From Meiothermus sp. (GTDB lineage: Bacteria; Deinococcota; Deinococci; Deinococcales; Thermaceae), in assembly GCF_025056915.1 (NCBI RefSeq), contig NZ_JANWVH010000030.1, forward strand, positions 1 through 32,085: DNA of 32,085 bases. The letters run 5' to 3'. This document shows positions 1 to 8,645 of the stretch, in pieces. The notes under the pieces were generated by a model, which was given only the letters and a program-made list of their open reading frames with translations, did not search any database and had not been told where the DNA came from. Each line of letters begins with the position of its first letter. Positions within the stretch are counted from its first letter, which is position 1. Position numbers and translations under genes: made by a program.

Positions 1-939
1 CACAGTGGTCGCGCATTCGGCTATCGCATAGCGGCAACGGGTGCGGAAAACGCAGCCCGAAGGTGGGTTGATGGGGCTGGGGATATCCCCCTGCAGCACG
101 ATGCGCTCACGCTTGATGGTGGGGTCGGGGGTGGGGATGGCCGACAGCAAAGCCTCGGTATAGGGGTGGCGCGGCTTCAAGTACAGGTCGCGCGAAGGCG
201 CCAGCTCCATCACCTTGCCCAGGTACATGACCGCCACACGGTCGGAGATGTACTCCACCACCGCCAGGTCGTGGGCGATAAAGAGGATGGTCAGGCCCAG
301 TTGCTCCTTGAGGTCTTGCAGAAGGTTGACCACCTGCGCCTGAATGGAAACGTCCAGCGCCGAAACCGGCTCGTCGGCCACGATAAACTCCGGGCGCACT
401 GCCAGGGCTCGAGCAATCCCGATCCGCTGGCGCTGGCCCCCCGAAAACTCGTGGGGATAACGGCGCACGTGGTCGGGGTTGAGGCCCACCAGCTGCAACA
501 GCTCGGCCACCCGCTCGGCCCGTCCCTGGGCCGAACCTTCCAGGTTGTGAATGACCAACGGCTCCGCAATGATATCCCCCACCGTCATGCGCGGGTTGAG
601 CGAAGCAAAGGGATCCTGGAAGATAATCTGCATCTTCCGCCGATAGCTGCGTAGCTGGTTCTTGGGTAGATGGGTGATGTCCTGCCCATCGAAGCGAATG
701 GTGCCTTCGGTGGGCTCAATCAGGCGCAGGATGGTCCGGCCCACGGTGGTCTTGCCCGACCCAGACTCTCCCACCAGGCCCAGCACCTCACCTTTCTTGA
801 CCGCAAAGCTCACGTCGTTCACTGCTTTGACGTTGGCCACCACCCTTGAAAGAATGCCCCCACGAATAGGGAACCACTTCTTGAGGTTGGCCACCTCAAC
901 CAGGTTGGCCGTGGTCGTACCAGGGGTTGCCACGCTCAT
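1..939 (-). CDS. Peptide-type ABC transporter ATP-binding protein (OppF/DppF-like), 3' end cut by window
   Basis: One of two ATPase subunits that would power uptake of short peptides or similar solutes through the adjacent permeases, at the cytoplasmic face of the membrane. Translating the minus strand from 939 shows Walker A GESGSGKT at residues 57-64, the Q-loop IIFQDP near 105-110, signature SGGQRQ at 166-171 and Walker B FIVADE at 185-190. The reading ends at the window edge inside the C-terminal Opp/Dpp extension ([11 protein letters not shown]), so only the last few tens of residues are missing. The ATG overlaps the TGA of the preceding ATPase gene by 4 bp (ATGA), which indicates translational coupling. 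It is the last visible gene of the importer operon. Substrate cannot be read from the ATPase; OppF versus DppF is not decided. Confidence 0.95.
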   Translation of the reverse strand, partial: MSVATPGTTTANLVEVANLKKWFPIRGGILSRVVANVKAVNDVSFAVKKGEVLGLVGESGSGKTTVGRTILRLIEPTEGTIRFDGQDITHLPKNQLRSYRRKMQIIFQDPFASLNPRMTVGDIIAEPLVIHNLEGSAQGRAERVAELLQLVGLNPDHVRRYPHEFSGGQRQRIGIARALAVRPEFIVADEPVSALDVSIQAQVVNLLQDLKEQLGLTILFIAHDLAVVEYISDRVAVMYLGKVMELAPSRDLYLKPRHPYTEALLSAIPTPDPTIKRERIVLQGDIPSPINPPSGCVFRTRCRYAIAECATTV

Positions 940-1964
940 GCTCCCACCGCCTCACCTTTTTGAATCTCGGCCCAGCGCACGCAGCGCACCATATGCCCGT
1001 TTCCGGCATCCTGCAAGACGGGAATGTCCTGGTCACACAGGCCCGGCTTGAAGAACTTGCAGCGCGGGTGGAAGGCGCAACCCGGGGGCAGGTTGAGCGG
1101 GTTGGGCACGTTGCCCGGAATGGCTTCCAGGCGTTGCTGGTGGGTGGCTGCTAGGTCGAGGCGGGGCACCGAGTTCAAAAGACCCATGGTGTAGGGGTGC
1201 AGGGGTTTCTTGAAGGTGGGCACCACATCGGCTTCCTCCACCGCCCGCCCCGCATACATCACCACCACCCGGTCGGCCATCTCCGCCACCACGCCCAGGT
1301 TGTGGGTGATGAACAGGATGCTCATGCCAATCTCTTCACGCAGCTTGTTCATGAGCTCGAGAATCTGGGCCTGGATGGTCACATCCAGGGCGGTGGTGGG
1401 CTCGTCGGCAATCAGGAGGGAAGGGTTGCAGGAGAGCGCCATGGCAATCATGACCCGCTGGCGCATCCCACCCGACATCTGGTGCGGATAGTTGGCAAGG
1501 CGTTTTCTGGGCTCGGGAATACCGACCAGATCGAGCATTTCGGCGGCCTGATCGAGGGCTTCCTTCTTGCTCTTACCCTGATGCAGCACGATGGCCTCGG
1601 CAATCTGGTCGCCCACGGTATAAACGGGGTTGAGGCTGGTCATGGGCTCCTGGAAGATCATGGCAATGTCGTTGCCACGAATCTTGCGCATGGTGGCCTC
1701 GTCTTCCTTGACCAGATCCCGGATTTTGCCGTCTTTGCCCCTAAAAAGCACCTGCCCACCGACAATCTTGCCAGGGGGGTTGGGAATCAGGCGCATCATG
1801 GAAAGACTGGCAACCGACTTGCCAGAGCCCGACTCGCCTACTACGGCCAGGGTCTCGCCTTTGTCAATGTGGAAAGACACCCCATCTACGGCCTTCACCA
1901 CACCATCGTCGGTGAAAAAGTGAACCTTGAGGTCTTTTACATCCACCAACCTTTTTTCGTCCAT
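936..1964 (-). CDS. Peptide-type ABC transporter ATP-binding protein (OppD/DppD-like)
   Basis: Second ATPase subunit of the importer, 342 aa from the chosen start. Walker A GESGSGKS is at residues 43-50, followed by a Q-loop (AMIFQEP), signature SGGMRQR and Walker B LLIADEP with the D-loop ALD. The C-terminal extension has four cysteines (CAFHPRC, then PGLC, then VRC). This is the Opp/Dpp C-terminal pattern, reported to hold an iron-sulfur cluster in a mycobacterial DppD; whether it does so here is inference. The frame is open seven codons further up to 1985, but the ATG at 1964 has AGGAG six bases upstream and begins at the family-typical N-terminus, so 1964 is preferred. It lies 76 bp after the OppC-like permease gene and overlaps the next ATPase gene by 4 bp. 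Confidence 0.95.
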   Translation of the reverse strand: MDEKRLVDVKDLKVHFFTDDGVVKAVDGVSFHIDKGETLAVVGESGSGKSVASLSMMRLIPNPPGKIVGGQVLFRGKDGKIRDLVKEDEATMRKIRGNDIAMIFQEPMTSLNPVYTVGDQIAEAIVLHQGKSKKEALDQAAEMLDLVGIPEPRKRLANYPHQMSGGMRQRVMIAMALSCNPSLLIADEPTTALDVTIQAQILELMNKLREEIGMSILFITHNLGVVAEMADRVVVMYAGRAVEEADVVPTFKKPLHPYTMGLLNSVPRLDLAATHQQRLEAIPGNVPNPLNLPPGCAFHPRCKFFKPGLCDQDIPVLQDAGNGHMVRCVRWAEIQKGEAVGA

Positions 1965-2040
1965 TCCCACTCCTAAGCACTGCAACAGCAGATTACGACA
2001 TTATAGCGGCATCAGAGCCAGATTCATCAAAACCAGCGCC

Positions 2041-3609
2041 CTAGACCTTGGTACGAGGGTCAAGCGCATCGCGCAAGCCATCTCCCATAAAGTTATAGGC
2101 CAGCACCGCCAATAGAATGAAAACCCCAGGAATGAGAAGCCAGGGCCGCTCGCTGAAGGCCGTAATGCCGGTGGCCTGGGCCTTGGAAAGCATCAGCCCC
2201 CAGGAGGTAGCTGGTTCCTGGATACCCAGCCCCAGGAAGGAAAGGCCCGACTCTCCCAGAATAAAACCAGGAATGGCCAGCGTGACCGCCACGATTAAGT
2301 AAGTGTAGGTTCCTGGGAGCACATGTCGAATGATAATCCGGGCATCGCCCGCCCCCAGGGCCTGGGCAGCCTGAGCAAACTCCATCTCGCGCAGTTGCAG
2401 CACCTGACTGCGGATGATGCGGGCCAGCCCTCCCCAGTTCACAAAAGAGAGGATGGTGACGACCAGTACGAAGCGCACCGCAGGCGGCACCTCCATGGGG
2501 ATGAGCACCGAGAGAATAATCAACAAAAACAAATCGGGTATGGCTGCCAGCACCTCCACCGCACGCATGATCAGGGTGTCCAGGTCGAGCTCGATGCGCG
2601 GCCAGAGCAGAATGTATCCGATGGCGCCCAGCAGCGCTGCCCCAATCAGACCAGCAATGATGGCTTCCAAGCCCCGGCTGCTCTGCCAGAAGCCCCAGAC
2701 CGTAATCCAGAGCAACCAGGCCATCCCCCCCCAGGCCGAAAGCCAGAGGAGAGCCCTGGCCAGATGGCTGCGCCAGACCAGGAAGTACATCAGACCCCCC
2801 AGCCCCACCAGACCCAGCACCAGGCCCAGCCCGCCAAGGGCCAGGGTACTCACGCGCTGAAGGTCGGGCTTGATGTAGCGTTCGTACCCCTGGCCCATCC
2901 CATAGAGCAGAGCCGCCATCAGAATCAGACCGACCAGCGCCAGCAGATGATCAAGCCAGCGGCTGCGGCGCACAAACTCCCAGAAACGGGGGTTCAGTAG
3001 ACCGATACTGAAGGTAACCGGCCGGCCCGCATAGAAACCGGAGATACTGCCCATGAAGATGCCGATTAGCAGGGCCAGGGCCACCGCAAAGATGCCAATG
3101 GTCAGGCTGATGCGGGCGCCAAACCAGATGCGACCCCAGATGTCGCGGCCAAAGTCGTCGGTACCCCACAAAAAGAGCTTGGCCTGGTCTTCCAGCAGCC
3201 AGGGCCCGCCCATCAGGCGCAAATCGGCGGGAATCAGCCCCAGAAAACGATAGGGCTCTCCCTTGACGAAAAAGTAGATGGGGTAGCGGCCTTTTTCACA
3301 ATCGGTGATGACCTCGACCTTGAAGGTCTCGAGGTTCCGGCGCCGCTCCGAAGCGCATACATAGGGCCTGGTCAGTTGCCCATTCTGATCGCGCCAGAAA
3401 ATTTGGGTGGGCGACGCAAAAGAAAAGTCGCGGAAGCTCTTCTCTTCTGGATAAGGGGCCAGGAAGTCGGCGAACAGGGCCCCCAGGTAGAACACCAGCA
3501 GCACCGCAGCGCCCAGCCGTGCCAGGGGATGGCGTTTGAAGCGAATCCAGGCTTGCTGGAAAAAGCTCCGGTTGGCCTGGGGGGTGCTTAACTGCGCTCT
3601 TCGTATCAT
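2041..3609 (-). CDS. ABC transporter permease (OppC/DppC-like) with two large insertions
   Basis: Inner-membrane permease half that pairs with the OppB-like protein to form the translocation channel. It has 522 residues, against roughly 300 for ordinary OppC/DppC. The N-terminal OppC leader and first membrane helix (about 30-50) are followed by an enlarged external loop (about 55-148) containing two cysteines. The canonical WGTDDFGRDIWGRI motif starts near 148. The core domain begins normally up to SGFYAG (about 190-195), is interrupted by roughly 145 residues (197-341) with about four extra hydrophobic helices, and resumes at DLDTLIMRAVEVLAAIPD. The EAA loop that contacts the ATPase is intact (FAQAAQALGAGDARIIIRH, about 411-429). 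The frame is continuous with no stop, so the insertion is in-frame and probably genuine. Its TGA-side neighbour is the OppD-like gene; the OppB-like gene lies 12 bp upstream. Confidence 0.92.
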   Translation of the reverse strand: MIRRAQLSTPQANRSFFQQAWIRFKRHPLARLGAAVLLVFYLGALFADFLAPYPEEKSFRDFSFASPTQIFWRDQNGQLTRPYVCASERRRNLETFKVEVITDCEKGRYPIYFFVKGEPYRFLGLIPADLRLMGGPWLLEDQAKLFLWGTDDFGRDIWGRIWFGARISLTIGIFAVALALLIGIFMGSISGFYAGRPVTFSIGLLNPRFWEFVRRSRWLDHLLALVGLILMAALLYGMGQGYERYIKPDLQRVSTLALGGLGLVLGLVGLGGLMYFLVWRSHLARALLWLSAWGGMAWLLWITVWGFWQSSRGLEAIIAGLIGAALLGAIGYILLWPRIELDLDTLIMRAVEVLAAIPDLFLLIILSVLIPMEVPPAVRFVLVVTILSFVNWGGLARIIRSQVLQLREMEFAQAAQALGAGDARIIIRHVLPGTYTYLIVAVTLAIPGFILGESGLSFLGLGIQEPATSWGLMLSKAQATGITAFSERPWLLIPGVFILLAVLAYNFMGDGLRDALDPRTKV

Positions 3610-3621
3610 GTCAGTCTCCCC

Positions 3622-4818
3622 CTAGCTGTAACGGATGCGCGGGTCCACCCAGGCCAGCAGCAGATCCGAAACCACGTTGCCAATCATCAGCAAAACCGTC
3701 GTAATGGTGATGAGGCCCATGATGACATACACGTCAATGGCCGAGATGGCCTCCAGTAGGGCAGGGGTAATGCCGGGCCAGGCCATGGTGACCTCCACCA
3801 GCCCAGCACCCCCAATCAAGCCCGGCAGCAACCCCCCAATCCCGGCAATGAAGGGGATGACGGCATTGCGCAGGGCGTGTTTGTAAATCACCACCCGCTC
3901 GCTCAGACCCTTGGCGCGAGCGGTGCGGATATAGTCCTGGGAAAGCACGTCCAGCATCTGGCCGCGCATAACCCGCATGAGGCCGGCCAGGCCCGACGTA
4001 CCCACCACGATTACCACCGGAAAGGCGTGCCAGAGCACGTTGGTGATGCGGGCCCAGAGGGGCGACTCGGTGTAGGGCAGCCGTTCCGGCAGGCCCGGCC
4101 CCTGCAACAAAGGCCAGAGCATCAGCAGAGCGCTCATGCCAAACAGCACCAGCCCCACCCAGATGCCAAATGTGGCCGCCTGCTTGCGCTGAACACGCCA
4201 CCAGAACAGACCGGCAAAAACCAGCGTGCCCAATAAGGCCGGCGGAAAAAGGATCTGGGCCGCCCGGGTCATGTTGCCCAGGTGAAGGAACTCGTTGGTC
4301 ATGCCGCCGATGGGCAGAATTCGCATATCGGTAAGGTCGGAAAGCCAGACTGCCAAAAAGAGCATGATGAGCCCAAAAAAGAAGTTGGGAATGGCCAGAC
4401 CCAGAAAGGCCAGTACCGTAAAGGTTCGGTCGGGCCAGGTGTATTTGCGGATGGCTGAGTAAACCCCGACGGGAATTGCCACCAGATAAATCATCAGGGT
4501 AGCCAGCACCACCAGCACCATAGAGTTCAGGATGCGCTGGCCAATCACGTTCCACACATCGGTTTTATACGAGAGGGAAAGGCCCAGGTAGCCTTGCAGG
4601 ATGCCCGAAAGCCACTTGGCATACTGCACCGGCAGGGGCTGGTCGAGGCCTAGTTGCTGGCGCAGATTGGCAATGGACTCGCGGTCTTGGGTGGGGTCGA
4701 GCTCGAGCCGGGTCACGAAATCGCCCGGCGCAAGCTGGATGACCAAAAAGGCCAGCAAGGTGGCGCCAAAGAAGGTGGGGATTAGCTGGAGCAGCCTTCG
4801 TACAACGTAGCCAAACAT
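3622..4818 (-). CDS. ABC transporter permease (OppB/DppB-like) with a two-helix insertion
   Basis: Partner permease of the importer, 398 aa compared with about 310-340 for most OppB/DppB. The N-terminus (MFGYVVRRLLQLIPTFFG) is the classic OppB start, with a first helix and then a periplasmic region carrying LRQQLGLDQPLPVQY. The EAA loop is intact (DYIRTARAKGLSERVVIYKH), followed by NAVIP and the terminal WVDPRIRYS. Between the motif LPIGGMTNEF and the helix starting HAFPVVIVVG lie about 75-80 extra residues with two additional hydrophobic segments. The ATG at 4818 is used; the Shine-Dalgarno match is weak (GAGG about 8 bases upstream), so translation may depend on readthrough from the binding-protein gene. 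It is separated from that gene by 55 bp containing a perfect palindrome. Confidence 0.93.
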   Translation of the reverse strand: MFGYVVRRLLQLIPTFFGATLLAFLVIQLAPGDFVTRLELDPTQDRESIANLRQQLGLDQPLPVQYAKWLSGILQGYLGLSLSYKTDVWNVIGQRILNSMVLVVLATLMIYLVAIPVGVYSAIRKYTWPDRTFTVLAFLGLAIPNFFFGLIMLFLAVWLSDLTDMRILPIGGMTNEFLHLGNMTRAAQILFPPALLGTLVFAGLFWWRVQRKQAATFGIWVGLVLFGMSALLMLWPLLQGPGLPERLPYTESPLWARITNVLWHAFPVVIVVGTSGLAGLMRVMRGQMLDVLSQDYIRTARAKGLSERVVIYKHALRNAVIPFIAGIGGLLPGLIGGAGLVEVTMAWPGITPALLEAISAIDVYVIMGLITITTVLLMIGNVVSDLLLAWVDPRIRYS

Positions 4819-4834
4819 AGAACCTCAGCATGAA

Positions 4835-4862
4835 GGCAAGGGGTGGACGTCCACCCCTTGCC
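4835..4862 (-). promoter_or_regulatory. Intercistronic 28-bp perfect palindrome (mRNA stem-loop)
   Basis: Each arm is 14 bases (GGCAAGGGGTGGAC and its reverse complement) with no interruption, so the transcript can form a stem of at least 12 GC-rich pairs closed by a 4-base loop. It lies in the 55-bp gap between the binding-protein stop and the permease start. No T-run follows it on the minus strand, so it is not a standard terminator. In binding-protein operons such hairpins commonly protect the upstream mRNA from 3' exonucleases and lower permease expression; that role is inferred here. Confidence 0.75.
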
Positions 4863-4873
4863 CCCGAAGGCAT

Positions 4874-6607
4874 TTACTCCTTGGCAAAAATGGTCTCGAT
4901 GTAGGGGGCCTGTCCGGTGATGGAGTTGATTTGTTCCTTGGGGAACATACCTCCCAAACGGGTCAGGCGGGCCGGGTTGTAGGCCGGAGCCACCGTGTAG
5001 ATGAGCGGCAGGTTCTCGGCCACGACCTTCTGGAACTGCACGTAAATCTGGCGGCGCTGGGCCTGGTCGAGGGTGGTCGCCCCCCGCTTCATCAGGGTGT
5101 CAATGAGCACCTCGAAGGACTCCACCTTGGCAGGGTTCTTGCCGCCGGTGCCCAGGTTCCAGGCGTGCAGGGTGCCGTTGAGCTCCCACACGTTGCGGCT
5201 GAAGGCGGGTTCGATGCCACCGGTGAGGCCGATCAGAATGGCGTCGAACTCGCGGGTGCCATCGGCGGCGGGGGTGGTGAGCTGGCGCACGAGTTCGTTG
5301 AAATCAATGGGGCGGTACTCCACCTTGACCCCCACCTTGCGGGCCTCGTCGCGGAAGATCTGGGCGATGCGCTCCCGCACGTTGTTGCCCTGGTTGGTGA
5401 CCAGGTTGAACTCCAGCACCTTGCCCTGGGCATTCACCAACCAGCCGTCGCGGTTCTTGGTACGGAAGCCCAGCTCGGCCAGAAGCTGCAAAGCCCGCTG
5501 GGGGTTGAACTCGAACTTGGCCACGTCGTCGGTGAAAAAGGCCTTGTTGGGGATGGAGATGGGGCTCCACTGCGGCTGACCCAGCCCGCCCAGGGCCACC
5601 TCAATCATGGACTTCTTGTCCATCAGGTGGGCCATGGCCCGGCGGAACTTGACCTGACGGAAGAGGTTTTCCTTGAAGGGGTCTTTGCTGTTCCAGTTGA
5701 AGACGATGAAGTTGGTGCCCAAAGTGACGTCCACGTTGGGGAAGATTTCGGCCCGCAGACGGTTACCCCGGATGCGCTCCAAAACCTGGGCCACCTGGTC
5801 GGCGTTGGCCGCCGAGAAGGTATCGGCCTCCCCGGCCAGGAAGCGGGCCAGCTGCGCATTGAGGTCGGGCACAATCTGCACGGTGTAGCGCTCCAAGTAG
5901 GCCACCGGGCTGTTGCGGTCATCTACGCCCCAGTAGGTGGGGTTGCGCACCAACACCACCCGCTCGCCCTTGACGTAGCTGTCAAGCTTGAAGGGACCCC
6001 CCGAGACGACCTGGGCCGGCGGAGTGTCCAGGTTCCACAACGCCTGAAGCTGCTGCACCCCTGCACGGTAGGCGGGGCCAAAGATGTGCTCAGGCACAAT
6101 GTACCAGCCCTGGATCAGCGCCGGGGCGTAGGGCTTGGGGAAGTCGGCCCGCACCGTGAACTGGTCTACTTTAGTCCAGACGATGGGCTGGCCGTCGAGG
6201 ATGAACTGGCTCCTCGAGTTGGAGTTCACCCGCTGATCGGCGTGCACCGTTGCGCTGAAGATGACATCGTCGGCATCAATGGCCTGCCCATCGGACCAGC
6301 GCGCCCCCTCGCGCAGGCGGAAAATAACGGTCAAACCGTTGTTGCGCACCTCCCAGGAGCGCGCCAGGTTGCCCTCGGGTGCCTGGGTGTAGGGGCTGTA
6401 GCCCGAAAGGGTGGGCAAAAACAGCCCGATGATATCGGTGGACGAGGTCTCACGCGCCACAAAGGGGTTCCAGGTGCGCGGGTCGGAGATGGCGGTCACG
6501 CGGTAAGCCCCCCCCGCCCGACCCGGCTCGGTACCCTTGAACACCTTGGGCTGGGCTAGGGCCAGTCCAGCCAGGGCGAGCATTCCTAAGGCCAACAGTT
6601 TCTTCAT
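4874..6607 (-). CDS. Extracytoplasmic solute-binding protein, family 5 (peptide/nickel type)
   Basis: Captures the substrate outside the cytoplasmic membrane and delivers it to the two permeases. It has 577 residues. An N-terminal signal peptide (MKKLLALGMLALAGLALA) is followed by Q-P, giving a signal-peptidase-I site around residue 18. There is no lipobox cysteine, so it is probably not a lipoprotein. Family 5 hallmarks are visible: PEGNLARSWEV, then RLREGARWSDGQAIDADDV, a long ligand-binding middle region, and KFRRAMAHLMDK. AGGAGG lies nine bases before the ATG at 6607. It is the first gene of the importer operon and has a good promoter upstream. Substrate specificity is not readable from sequence; a peptide, or another solute handled by this family, is possible. 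Confidence 0.94.
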   Translation of the reverse strand: MKKLLALGMLALAGLALAQPKVFKGTEPGRAGGAYRVTAISDPRTWNPFVARETSSTDIIGLFLPTLSGYSPYTQAPEGNLARSWEVRNNGLTVIFRLREGARWSDGQAIDADDVIFSATVHADQRVNSNSRSQFILDGQPIVWTKVDQFTVRADFPKPYAPALIQGWYIVPEHIFGPAYRAGVQQLQALWNLDTPPAQVVSGGPFKLDSYVKGERVVLVRNPTYWGVDDRNSPVAYLERYTVQIVPDLNAQLARFLAGEADTFSAANADQVAQVLERIRGNRLRAEIFPNVDVTLGTNFIVFNWNSKDPFKENLFRQVKFRRAMAHLMDKKSMIEVALGGLGQPQWSPISIPNKAFFTDDVAKFEFNPQRALQLLAELGFRTKNRDGWLVNAQGKVLEFNLVTNQGNNVRERIAQIFRDEARKVGVKVEYRPIDFNELVRQLTTPAADGTREFDAILIGLTGGIEPAFSRNVWELNGTLHAWNLGTGGKNPAKVESFEVLIDTLMKRGATTLDQAQRRQIYVQFQKVVAENLPLIYTVAPAYNPARLTRLGGMFPKEQINSITGQAPYIETIFAKE

Positions 6608-6682
6608 CTCAAGCCTCCTGATTTTGAACAGTTCACCACCCTCGCTGCTTTAGGGGAACCACAACGAGATGGACTTGGTACA

Positions 6683-6711
6683 AAGCTATATAGCCATCAT
6701 GCGACTGTCAA
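6683..6711 (-). promoter_or_regulatory. Predicted sigma-A-type promoter of the ABC importer operon
   Basis: On the minus strand TTGACA (6706-6711) is followed after 17 bases by TAGCTT (6683-6688). The overlapping TATAGC and TATATA give alternative -10 elements at 15- and 13-base spacing. The -35 matches the consensus perfectly. The predicted start lies about 70 bases before the binding-protein ATG, which has its own strong ribosome-binding site. Confidence 0.6.
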
Positions 6712-6742
6712 GGGCTTAAGGGTGAATTGATCGTCTGGCCAT

Positions 6743-6780
6743 ATCCACCAATCGGTGGATGGGCCTAGCCAACGGTGGAT
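6743..6780 (-). promoter_or_regulatory. Possible operator: dyad plus repeated GGTGGATGGG
   Basis: ATCCACC (6743-6749) and GGTGGAT (6754-6760) form an inverted repeat around AATC. GGTGGATGGG then recurs at 6774-6783 with the same orientation, 20 bases away. The site sits about 30-70 bases upstream of the TTGACA element of the importer promoter, where an activator or repressor could bind. No known regulator motif was recognised; the role is inferred from position and symmetry only. Confidence 0.35.
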
Positions 6781-6811
6781 GGGTTCGGGCAGCGGGGCCC
6801 CTGGTTCCAAA

Positions 6812-6842
6812 GAAAAACCCCCTCCAGCGCGGATGGAGGGTG
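6812..6842 (-). terminator. Rho-independent terminator after secG
   Basis: On the minus strand the arms CCCTCCA and TGGAGGG pair around a seven-base loop and are followed by GG and then TTTTTCTTT. It lies 30 bp beyond the secG stop codon and separates the tRNA-secG transcript from the importer promoter region. Confidence 0.85.
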
Positions 6843-6871
6843 GTCATTGAGTGGGGAGCCAAGTCCGCCGG

Positions 6872-7099
6872 TTAGCGGCTGAAGAAGCGGAACGAAAAGG
6901 CCAGGATTACAAAAATGGCACCCAGAATTACAGTGATGCGGTAAAGCCCGCCCGTTACACCGCGGGTGCTGAAGAGGTCGGTTGAACCACCAAACATATC
7001 GCCTGCGCCCTGTTTGGGTTCTTGTGAGAGCACCAGGTAGACCAGGAATCCGGCCACGGCGATGTACAGAAAAATCAGGATGTTTTGAAGTATCTCCAC
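6872..7099 (-). CDS. secG: Preprotein translocase subunit SecG
   Basis: Small accessory subunit of the SecYEG protein-export channel in the cytoplasmic membrane. From the chosen GTG at 7099 it has 75 residues, typical for SecG. It has a first helix (ILIFLYIAVAGFLVYLVL), a glycine-rich cytoplasmic loop with the SecG hallmark (QEPKQGAGDMFGG) and a second helix (ITVILGAIFVILAFSF). GGAGG lies about seven bases before the GTG. The open frame runs further upstream, but those codons lie inside the tRNA-Leu gene and are not protein. It is probably cotranscribed with the tRNA (23-bp gap) and ends at a clear terminator. Confidence 0.92.
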   Translation of the reverse strand: MEILQNILIFLYIAVAGFLVYLVLSQEPKQGAGDMFGGSTDLFSTRGVTGGLYRITVILGAIFVILAFSFRFFSR

Positions 7100-7122
7100 G
7101 CTAAGCCTCCAGGGGCGCTTGT

Positions 7123-7208
7123 TGGTGCCGGGAATGGGACTCGAACCCACACGGCTGTTAACCGTCCGATTTTGAGTCGGGTGCGTCTACCAATTCCGCC
7201 ATCCCGGC
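7123..7208 (-). tRNA. tRNA-Leu (anticodon CAA)
   Basis: The minus strand reads GCCGGGA as the 5' acceptor arm and TCCCGGC as the matching 3' arm, then discriminator A. The CCA tail is encoded (7123-7125). The D-arm region GGAATTGGTAGACGC and the long variable arm are typical of class II leucine tRNAs, and the T-loop reads GGGTTCGAGTCCC. The anticodon loop CTCAAAA gives anticodon CAA, which reads UUG. Confidence 0.96.
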
Positions 7209-7244
7209 ACGCGGACAAAAGTTCTGGCGCACTCGCCAGCAAGA

Positions 7245-8639
7245 CTAAACTATAGTGCCTTTTGCACGGATTCGCAAGCCGAACACCGTCAAAGCCCCTG
7301 CCAGCACCACGGCCCAGTCCCCGAAGCGTACGTATGGGGTAAGGCCCCCGAGCAGGGCAAACTGCCCGGCCAGATAGCCGGCCTGCCGCTGGGGAATGCG
7401 GGCCGTAACCCGTCCAAAAGGATCCACAATGGCAGTCACCCCATCGTTGCCGGCCCGCAACAGCCAGCGCCCGGTCTCGACGGCCCGCAAGCGGCCCATC
7501 TGAAAGTGCTGCAAGCCCCCAAAGCTGGGGCCATACCAGGCGTCGTTGGAGCCGAGCTGCAAAACCTCTGCCCCGTTCAAAACCAGCTTTCGTGCCACCG
7601 ATGGGAAGACCGATTCGTAGCAAATGAAGGCGCCGTACTTGTCCAGGGGGGTATAGGTGGTTCCAGGTGTACGGCTGCCCAGATCGCCGTAGAAACCGAA
7701 TGCCCGAAAGAAGAAACGATACACCGGGCGCAGGGCCTCGCTCCAGGGGAAGAACTCTCCGAAGGGCACCAGCCGGTTTTTGTCGTAGTAGTGGGTAATC
7801 TGACCCCCCACCACCCGCACCGTCCGATTGGTGAGACCGGTCTCGAGGCCGCTCAAAAGCTCTCGGCTGCCCAAAAAAGCAGACAGGGTGGGCGAAAAAG
7901 TTGCCACGGCGGTCTCCGGCCAGACCACCACCCGGGCCTCGGGATGGGCTTGCAGGCCCCGGTAGGTGAGTTCCAGATAGGTTTCCTCGGCAGAGACCCC
8001 CTCGAGCTTTCGCAAGGGGTTGATGTTGCCCTGCACCAACAGGGCGGTCGCGCTCCCCTGCGTTGGGGGTAGTGGGAGAACCCACAGCCCCACCCACAGC
8101 AACAGAACACCGAGCAACCCCAGACTGTACGTGGAAAAAACCACCCGCTCTTGCATCAGGCGGCTTCCCGTGTAGTACAGGGCCACAGCCACCAACAAAA
8201 CCAACAGCGATAGCAGGTAGACCCCACCAAGGCTCGAGAGCACCCGCCCCGGCGCATCCACCAGGGCATAACCCAAAAAGCCCCACGGAAAAGCAATTTC
8301 ACCCAGGGAGGTGAGGTATTCCTGCACCACCCAAAGCCCCGCCCGGGCGAGGGGTTTGCCCCGGCTCAGACCAAACACAACCCCCCAGATAGCGGCCTTG
8401 ATTAAGACCAGCGGAAGATAGGGCACCGCTCCCCAGGGCGTTTCAAACAGCACCACAAAACTAAGCGGCAGCCAGACCAGATGCACTGCCCAGAAGCCAA
8501 CTCCGGCCAGCAGGCCAAAACGAAAGCCCCCCTGGGTCGAGAGCCAGATCAGGGGTAGAGGAACCAGAAAGCCCAGCGGCGATGGCGGCAGACAAACCGC
8601 AAGAAAGGCGCCTAGAAGGAGTGGGGGCCACCATTGCAC
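7245..8639 (-). CDS. lnt: Apolipoprotein N-acyltransferase
   Basis: Membrane enzyme that transfers an acyl chain to the N-terminal cysteine of lipoproteins, the last step of lipoprotein maturation. It has 464 residues. About six hydrophobic helices fill residues 1-190, followed by a nitrilase-like domain (about 195-425) and a final helix. The catalytic triad of the family is visible: E242 in VVWPET, K287 in DKNRLVPFGE and C340 in ICYES. The start is a GTG at 8639. An in-frame stop lies a short way upstream, there is no ribosome-binding site, and a good -10 element sits six bases before the GTG, so the message may be leaderless. The gene ends where the tRNA promoter begins. Confidence 0.93.
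   Translation of the reverse strand: MQWWPPLLLGAFLAVCLPPSPLGFLVPLPLIWLSTQGGFRFGLLAGVGFWAVHLVWLPLSFVVLFETPWGAVPYLPLVLIKAAIWGVVFGLSRGKPLARAGLWVVQEYLTSLGEIAFPWGFLGYALVDAPGRVLSSLGGVYLLSLLVLLVAVALYYTGSRLMQERVVFSTYSLGLLGVLLLWVGLWVLPLPPTQGSATALLVQGNINPLRKLEGVSAEETYLELTYRGLQAHPEARVVVWPETAVATFSPTLSAFLGSRELLSGLETGLTNRTVRVVGGQITHYYDKNRLVPFGEFFPWSEALRPVYRFFFRAFGFYGDLGSRTPGTTYTPLDKYGAFICYESVFPSVARKLVLNGAEVLQLGSNDAWYGPSFGGLQHFQMGRLRAVETGRWLLRAGNDGVTAIVDPFGRVTARIPQRQAGYLAGQFALLGGLTPYVRFGDWAVVLAGALTVFGLRIRAKGTIV
7249..7277 (-). promoter_or_regulatory. Predicted promoter for tRNA-Leu and secG
   Basis: On the minus strand TTGCGA (7272-7277), a 17-base spacer and TATAGT (7249-7254) lie at the very 3' end of lnt, about 40 bases before the tRNA. 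Between promoter and tRNA a small perfect hairpin (CTGGCG / CGCCAG, 7224-7239) could form in the 5' leader removed by RNase P. Motif-based prediction. Confidence 0.5.
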
Positions 8640-8645
8640 GGCTAA

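Noticed and set aside
4931-6559. Long open frame (542 codons) on the plus strand opposite the solute-binding protein
   Set aside because: It is the mirror of a clearly identified gene in GC-rich DNA, with His/Gln/Gly/Val-rich composition typical of antisense frames and no domain or ribosome-binding site.
7075-8286. 403-codon minus-strand frame spanning lnt, the tRNA and the secG start
   Set aside because: It runs through a tRNA gene and through the nitrilase domain of lnt in another frame; no recognisable protein.
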